This document shows, piece by piece, positions 27,254-64,000 of a stretch of DNA of 64,000 nt. Both the position numbers and the translations under genes were made by a program. Source of the stretch: Oreocharis arfaki (taxonomy: Eukaryota; Chordata; Aves; Passeriformes; Paramythiidae); assembly GCA_013398015.1 (NCBI GenBank), contig VZRR01002199.1, forward strand, positions 109,251 through 173,250. Direction: 5' to 3'. The first letter of the stretch is position 1. Each line of letters begins with the position of its first letter. The notes below the pieces were generated by a model, which saw only the letters and a program-made list of their open reading frames with translations, did not search any database and was not told the DNA's origin.

Positions 27254-27294
27254 TTTTTTTTTCTTTCTTCTCAAAAAAAAAAAAAAAAAAAAAG
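27254..27294. repeat. Second T-run / CTTTCTTCTC / A22 module in the VCAN 3' UTR
   Basis: T-run, CTTTCTTCTC at 27263-27272, then A22 at 27273-27294. Same layout as 26520-26564. Confidence 0.9.
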
Positions 27295-27532
27295 TGGCCC
27301 TGGTTGATAAGGTTAATGTATTAGCACTTGGAATTTTACAGGCTCTCCTTTTCATTCACAACTCCTCAACGCAGTCCTTTCTCACATGTGCTGAAGCTGG
27401 AATGGAGAGCAGAAAAAAAGTTCCGTATTGCAGTCCCTAGTTCATGCCTCGTGCCACTTTTATGTGCTCTGTCTAAACTTTTCATCTCATGGGACACAAA
27501 CTGTACCTCGGGTGGGAATTGGCACAGTTCCC

Positions 27533-27535
<3 letters not shown>

Positions 27536-27566
<31 letters not shown>
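27536..27566. repeat. A31 homopolymer (poly-U in VCAN RNA)
   Basis: Thirty-one uninterrupted A on the plus strand, with an ambiguous base 55 bp to the right (27621). Confidence 0.9.
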
Positions 27567-27568
<2 letters not shown>

Positions 27569-28015
27569 AACAAAACTCCCAGTGAATTGAAGTTTTTTGT
27601 TGTGGTTTAAACCAGCAGGCNGATAATTGCAAATTTCAGTCAGTGAAGTCATTATTTCAACCATTTCCAGCCTAGGTAAACAACACAGAAACAACGTCAT
27701 AAGTGACTGGAGACCTCTGAGGCCGCTCTAACCATAAATATGCCTGAAATTAGTGTGACTTTTCATTTTATATACAGGATTTTAAAAACAACACACAGTC
27801 AAACAACATTAAAATCATCTTATTTACATTTTCATTGGTGCTAAAATCGAGCTGTTTAAATATTGCAGAAGGCTGGTACATATCATAAAATGGTCCACAC
27901 CGATGGCATATAGAAAACTAATAATCTTTATAGGCTGGAAATGGTTTCCTTTTATCCCCATAAGCACTTCTCCTCTTTTTTATTTATTTCTTAAATTTTC
28001 TGATAAACACCGTAA

Positions 28016-28053
28016 TTTTTTTTTTTTTTTCCGTTTTTTTTTTTTTTTTTTTT
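28016..28053. repeat. T15-CCG-T20 tract (poly-A in VCAN RNA)
   Basis: Two T-runs separated by CCG, about 140 bp downstream of the VCAN stop in transcript direction. Confidence 0.9.
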
Positions 28054-28188
28054 GCAAAACGCGTCGTGAATACTGCAGTCCATAGTTTCAAAAACGATGT
28101 GATAATACTCCTATAAGTGATAGAAAAAGGCACAGAAAGTTAATGACTTTGGCTGAAATGGTGGAAATCCCCATTCACCATTTAGCTC

Positions 28189-60000
<31,812 letters not shown>

Positions 60001-63000
60001 CTGCAAGAAAAAGAGAGCTTTTCATAATCCCTCAGTGACAGTAGACACGTGAAGCACAAGCAATCCATCGGAGAAAAAAATAAAACAAAAAACCCAAAAC
60101 CAAAAAAATCCGAAACTCAGCAATTCGTTGTAAATTCAGTTTGTCCTCTCATTGACACAAAGTTAAACCCTGCCATGGTGTGTGGCTTTCTAGTTGGAGC
60201 CTCTCTGCAGATTGACCACATTGATTATTCAGTAATGTTGATTTCCACACGTCCTTGGTCCCAAACCCACGCCCGAGTTGCCTTCTCCCACCCTTTTCAG
60301 CAAGGATGAGGAACGGACAAGATGAAAACCATTTTCCAGACCAGCCTGCTGCAACAGCTTCCACGGATTTATACACTAACCAGCCCTTACCAATAGCTGA
60401 ACTCAGGCAAAGCTAAGCAGGGAAGAGCCTAAAATAAAACAAGACATGTGAAAACTCCCTCCGCATCTCCATTTTTCTTTAGCATGTAGTAATTCAAATT
60501 ACCAGGAACATCACTCTGCTCACTAGACTTGGACCCTAGGTCAGTGAATAAAGCCTTGCTTCACAAAGTTGCTGCTATTTCGAGTTTTAAAACATTATGC
60601 AGCAAATAAGGAAAAATATCACAGATTCGAAAGCCAGCTCCCACTCAGACAGTGACATCACTGAAGAGTAGCAATTTTCTTCTTTTTACCACTCACTGAA
60701 CTACTTACACACTCCCACAGGTTGCAAACCTCTCTCATAGTTTTTTTTTCTAGGTGGCTGGGGACATAAAGAGGAAGAAAGAAGACCTAAGAAGTCAAGA
60801 TTTTAGCTGCAGAAAGCCTCACAAATTCCTCCAAGATTTATGACCCCAGATTCCATAGGCACTCTTTAAACTTGCCCTTTCAGCACAAACAGTACCTCAA
60901 ACCGTCTGTTCCAGACAATAGAAGCTCTCTTAATTAAAACAAATTTTTTTAAAAAATAAATAAATTAAAGGAAAGGATACAACAGACTCGGAAAAGAGTG
61001 CCGTATTTCAAGCTTGGCCAACTGACTTGAAACTGGAAACCTTGTGCTGAAATCCTATTCCATGAGCGGGTTTTTTTCCTTTTCTTCTGGATCTAGGTTT
61101 ATGACCATTTTGCCCAGAGAGGATTACTTTCTTGCTGGCACAAACTGGTACAGCCAATGGAGCTTTGTCCACCCCCAATTAGCAGGACTCCTGCCTCACA
61201 GCCCTGTCAGCAATGACTGCTGCCTGAAAAACATCTGCAGTGCGTGACAGAGCTCCACTTTTTTTAAGCAAATCATCCTCACTAAAACCATCCACAAGAT
61301 GTAAAACAATGAGAACCTGAGGTAGAGTACTTCATCAATCCGAAATAATTCCCCTGTGAAGATCATTTAACCTCTGTGACTTCTGAGCCCTCAGAGACAG
61401 AGTCATCAGGTGATCATTATGGAAAAGAGTGTGTTCAACCAAATCAAACCGACACAGAGCACTACGAAAGGTTTGTGATTCTTTGTCCTGGGCTGGCTTG
61501 TGTGTGTGCAAATTGACTTCAACTTGGTTTTGAAAAGGTCATTGCAACTCCACTGAGAATTAATGTTCTAATATCTCACGCTGTGTTTACAGCTAAGCTC
61601 ACAAAGTATTACTGGATCTTAGATTTGCTAAAACTCCAGCTGAAGGACACAGAGAATAAATCACCTTCAGTGTTGCTTATTTCAGCTACAACGTCAAGTT
61701 TGTTCAGCACTAAGTTCACTGCTCCCAGGGCAACCAAAAAAAGGTTGTTTTTAACCTCGTCTCTGCTTGGCTGTTGTGCATTACCCTGTGCTATGACAGC
61801 TCTGTCAGATGACCACAGAACTGAGATTTCTTCCCTCTCCCTCACGTGTGCTTGCTGGGAGTTATTTTTTGCAGTGCTTGTAAAGAATGAATATTATTCT
61901 CCAGCAAATTAGAAATAGTTACAAAGGCCGCCCAATGCCACAGAAGAATAAAGTTTCTGCAACCATTTGTTTGAGCTTTCCCAGATCTCCCTTTCAAATT
62001 GCGTGAATAGCAGGAATTTGGTAGTCTCTCCAACGCTGGCAGTATGGCTTTGAGGAGCATGTCTAATAACAGCCCTTCCAGAATCCACGAATTTCAGCTA
62101 AAGGCCACCCTGGACACACCGAGAAACCACGTTTTCATAAAAGCAGGAGCTTCAGCTGAGACAGAATTTCACACCTTCCTTTCAAATCTGTGCATGCAAA
62201 AACCCGTGGGAATTGAGTCAGTGAGAGAGGAATGCCAAGACAGAGCCGACAGGGAGCTCTGAGAGTTTCTGATCCTCGGTAAATTCACTATAAAACAAAA
62301 TAAAATTCACTACAGAGTAACACCCCCACGCAGGACCAGAGAGCCACTCACAGAAATGTGCACTGCCAGGAAAGATGCCTTGTGCTGTGTGCACAGCTGA
62401 AGGAGGGATGTGTGTAACCAGCCCAGTGTATTAGACCGGTGTGCCGTAAAGATTAATTACAATTCCATGCGCAGCAATTAAGGCTGTGCGACAAAGCGCG
62501 CAGCTTTGCACAGAAACCGTACATTTAAAACAAAAAAAATAAATTAAAAAGCCTAGATGGGACTGGATGGGCTGTAATTTGTAGGAGGGCACCGTGACTA
62601 ACAAGTTCTGACCAACAGTGAAGTGTTTTTGCAGCAGTGCACACCTGGGAGTCCCTCAAATTAGTAGCTCACGCTAAGTCATTTATGGTAGGCAATAAAT
62701 TTAGTGAACAACATCTGTTCCAAATTCACCTAGAAGACAAATACAAATTCTTACACATGCAGAGATCTCTATCAGACCCTACTTTAGCTTTGTTAGCTTT
62801 TTCAAGATCCCACATGCCACAAAAATCCACATGAAAGAACCTTAGCAAAAGGTATGATATTCTGATAATAAATTTTCAGGAGGCTCTTTTAATAAATAAT
62901 AAGTGTCTTTGGGGTTTTTCTTGTGTGTTTTGTTTTTCCACAGAAAAAATAATGAGCTTTTCAGAAGATAGTAAAGAATGCAATTGAATTTTTTTTTTTT

Positions 63001-64000
63001 TTTAATTAGAAATTCTTTTCCTTCCTACAGGTTTGATTATTCAGTGTTAGCATTCAGGTTGCTCAGGGTTAAGAGCTATGAAAAATGCTCCTAAACTCCT
63101 GAGATGGCAAATAATCTACATAATGACGTGGCTCATACATCCTTGTCAACTGGGTATAAAACACTGGGATGAAAACCTACCATAAAATATAAATATAGAG
63201 GAAAAAGTCTGTATCTGTTGAACTGGTCTGTTAGATCCTAAGGGCAGGAACACGAACAGCCAAATTAATTTTAAACTGTCCAGATGCCACTTATGCTGCC
63301 CCTATTTATTTCCCACCCATTCCTGCTGCAGGTAAACAGATACAGACCAAAGACTACTAAAAAAAGAGGTGAAACTGGGGCTTAAGAGGGAAGGAGTTTG
63401 GCTATCAAATATGCTTATCAATATCTCACGGAAAACAAGCCAGAAGGAGCTCTTTTTCAAAGAGGTGCTTTGTTACTCTGGCTCCAGGAGAAGGAAAGTG
63501 AAAACAAGTAGCTGAAAAGGAGCAGAGCCAAGGGTTGTCAGCTCAGAGTGCCAACCCAAACAAGTCCCGGGAGGGATTTATCAGCAAAGCCTCTCTTGGA
63601 GGGAAGTGATGAGGTATGCACCGAAACAGAGATGGAAAGGATGGATGGATGGGGTGCATCCAGAGTGTTTCTTAATCCATTTCACGCACCTAGGTGTTCT
63701 AAATGACCCGCAAGGGACAGGCATCTCTCTCAGTACAACCAAGAAACGGAAATCCCTCTGGCTACATGGTGATTTTAGCCTGCTACTGCCTACAACCACA
63801 GAGCTGCTGGCCATCTCAGCTGGCTCCAAACCCACGTCAGTTCTTCAGTGGATCAAACAGAAAAGTTGCCTCCCCGCTGCTGGCGCACGAGATCGCGTCT
63901 GCACGCGTCCAAAAGAGCGCGACGTGCAGCAATATTTCTTCTCTTGAGAAAGACTTTTAACATTCTACAAAGAGCTTCTCCCAGACCATCTTTGAGGGGG
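60001..64000 (-). other. VCAN: VCAN intron upstream of the GAG-beta exon (partial)
   Basis: Sequence upstream of the GAG-beta acceptor, up to the window edge. I see no lectican-like reading frame and no large open frame that could be the GAG-alpha exon, so the previous exon lies beyond 64000. Short T- or A-runs occur near 62990-63003 and 60745. No transposon was recognised. Confidence 0.8.

Larger units (their letters stand above)
25400..28188 (-). other. VCAN: VCAN 3' untranslated region (extent inferred)
   Basis: This follows the VCAN stop codon directly, is AT-rich and has no supportable coding potential. I place the end near 25400 because of an AATAAA on the minus strand at 25422-25427 with T/A-rich sequence downstream. 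Other minus-strand AATAAA hexamers at 27979-27984, 27983-27988, 27027-27032 and 26513-26518 could give shorter forms. The region holds an unusual set of homopolymers: in RNA sense, poly-A near 28016-28053, poly-U at 27536-27566, and U-run plus purine-run modules at 27254-27294 and 26520-26564. A GC-rich island occupies 26110-26300. Only transcript data can fix the true 3' end. Confidence 0.6.

Noticed and set aside
60001..64000. Search for the GAG-alpha exon or link-module exons
   Set aside because: No long open frame or Cys/Trp pattern typical of link modules on the minus strand. These exons lie outside the window.

Overview
This is vertebrate nuclear DNA, almost certainly from a bird. The evidence is a multi-exon gene with GT-AG introns, sparse transposon content dominated by 5'-truncated CR1 LINE tails (seven recognised), and proteins whose closest match from memory is the avian form of versican. 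Nothing in it is prokaryotic or viral.

The one gene I can support is VCAN (versican, a large chondroitin-sulfate proteoglycan of the extracellular matrix), on the minus strand and entering from the right edge. The window holds its 3' half: the large GAG-beta exon (54475-60000), two EGF-like exons (52203-52316, 50645-50758), three C-type lectin exons (43791-43949, 42479-42561, 29428-29572), the sushi/CCP exon (28747-28929) and the last coding exon (28189-28319). A long 3' UTR probably follows, down to about 25400. All splice junctions are GT-AG, the phases join without a break, and the lengths 114/114/159/83/145/183 agree with what I know of mammalian lectican exons. The signal peptide, Ig and link modules and the GAG-alpha exon lie beyond 64000.

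Region by region: 1-25400 is intergenic, with no supportable gene. It contains four CR1 fragments, a 73-bp tandem array (15403-15886) and a pair of ~226-bp direct repeats (18683-18908 and 21593-21819). 25400-28188 is the inferred VCAN 3' UTR, with an unusual density of poly-A and poly-U tracts. 28189-60000 is VCAN exons and introns, including a 12.9-kb intron that splits the lectin domain. A 53-bp minisatellite and a CR1 insertion sit close to either side of the first lectin exon. 60001-64000 is intron upstream of the GAG-beta exon.

The encoded parts form one protein. GAG-beta carries chondroitin-sulfate chains and the ADAMTS cleavage site. The EGF, lectin and CCP modules form the C-terminal G3 domain, which binds matrix partners. 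In vertebrates VCAN usually lies tail-to-tail with HAPLN1, so the left-hand 25 kb is probably the VCAN-HAPLN1 interval, but no HAPLN1 exon is visible. The most surprising observation is in the first EGF module: the last three codons before the splice donor read Pro-Pro-Pro where Cys-Glu-Leu/Ile is expected, which removes its sixth cysteine. I found no convincing wholly new system.
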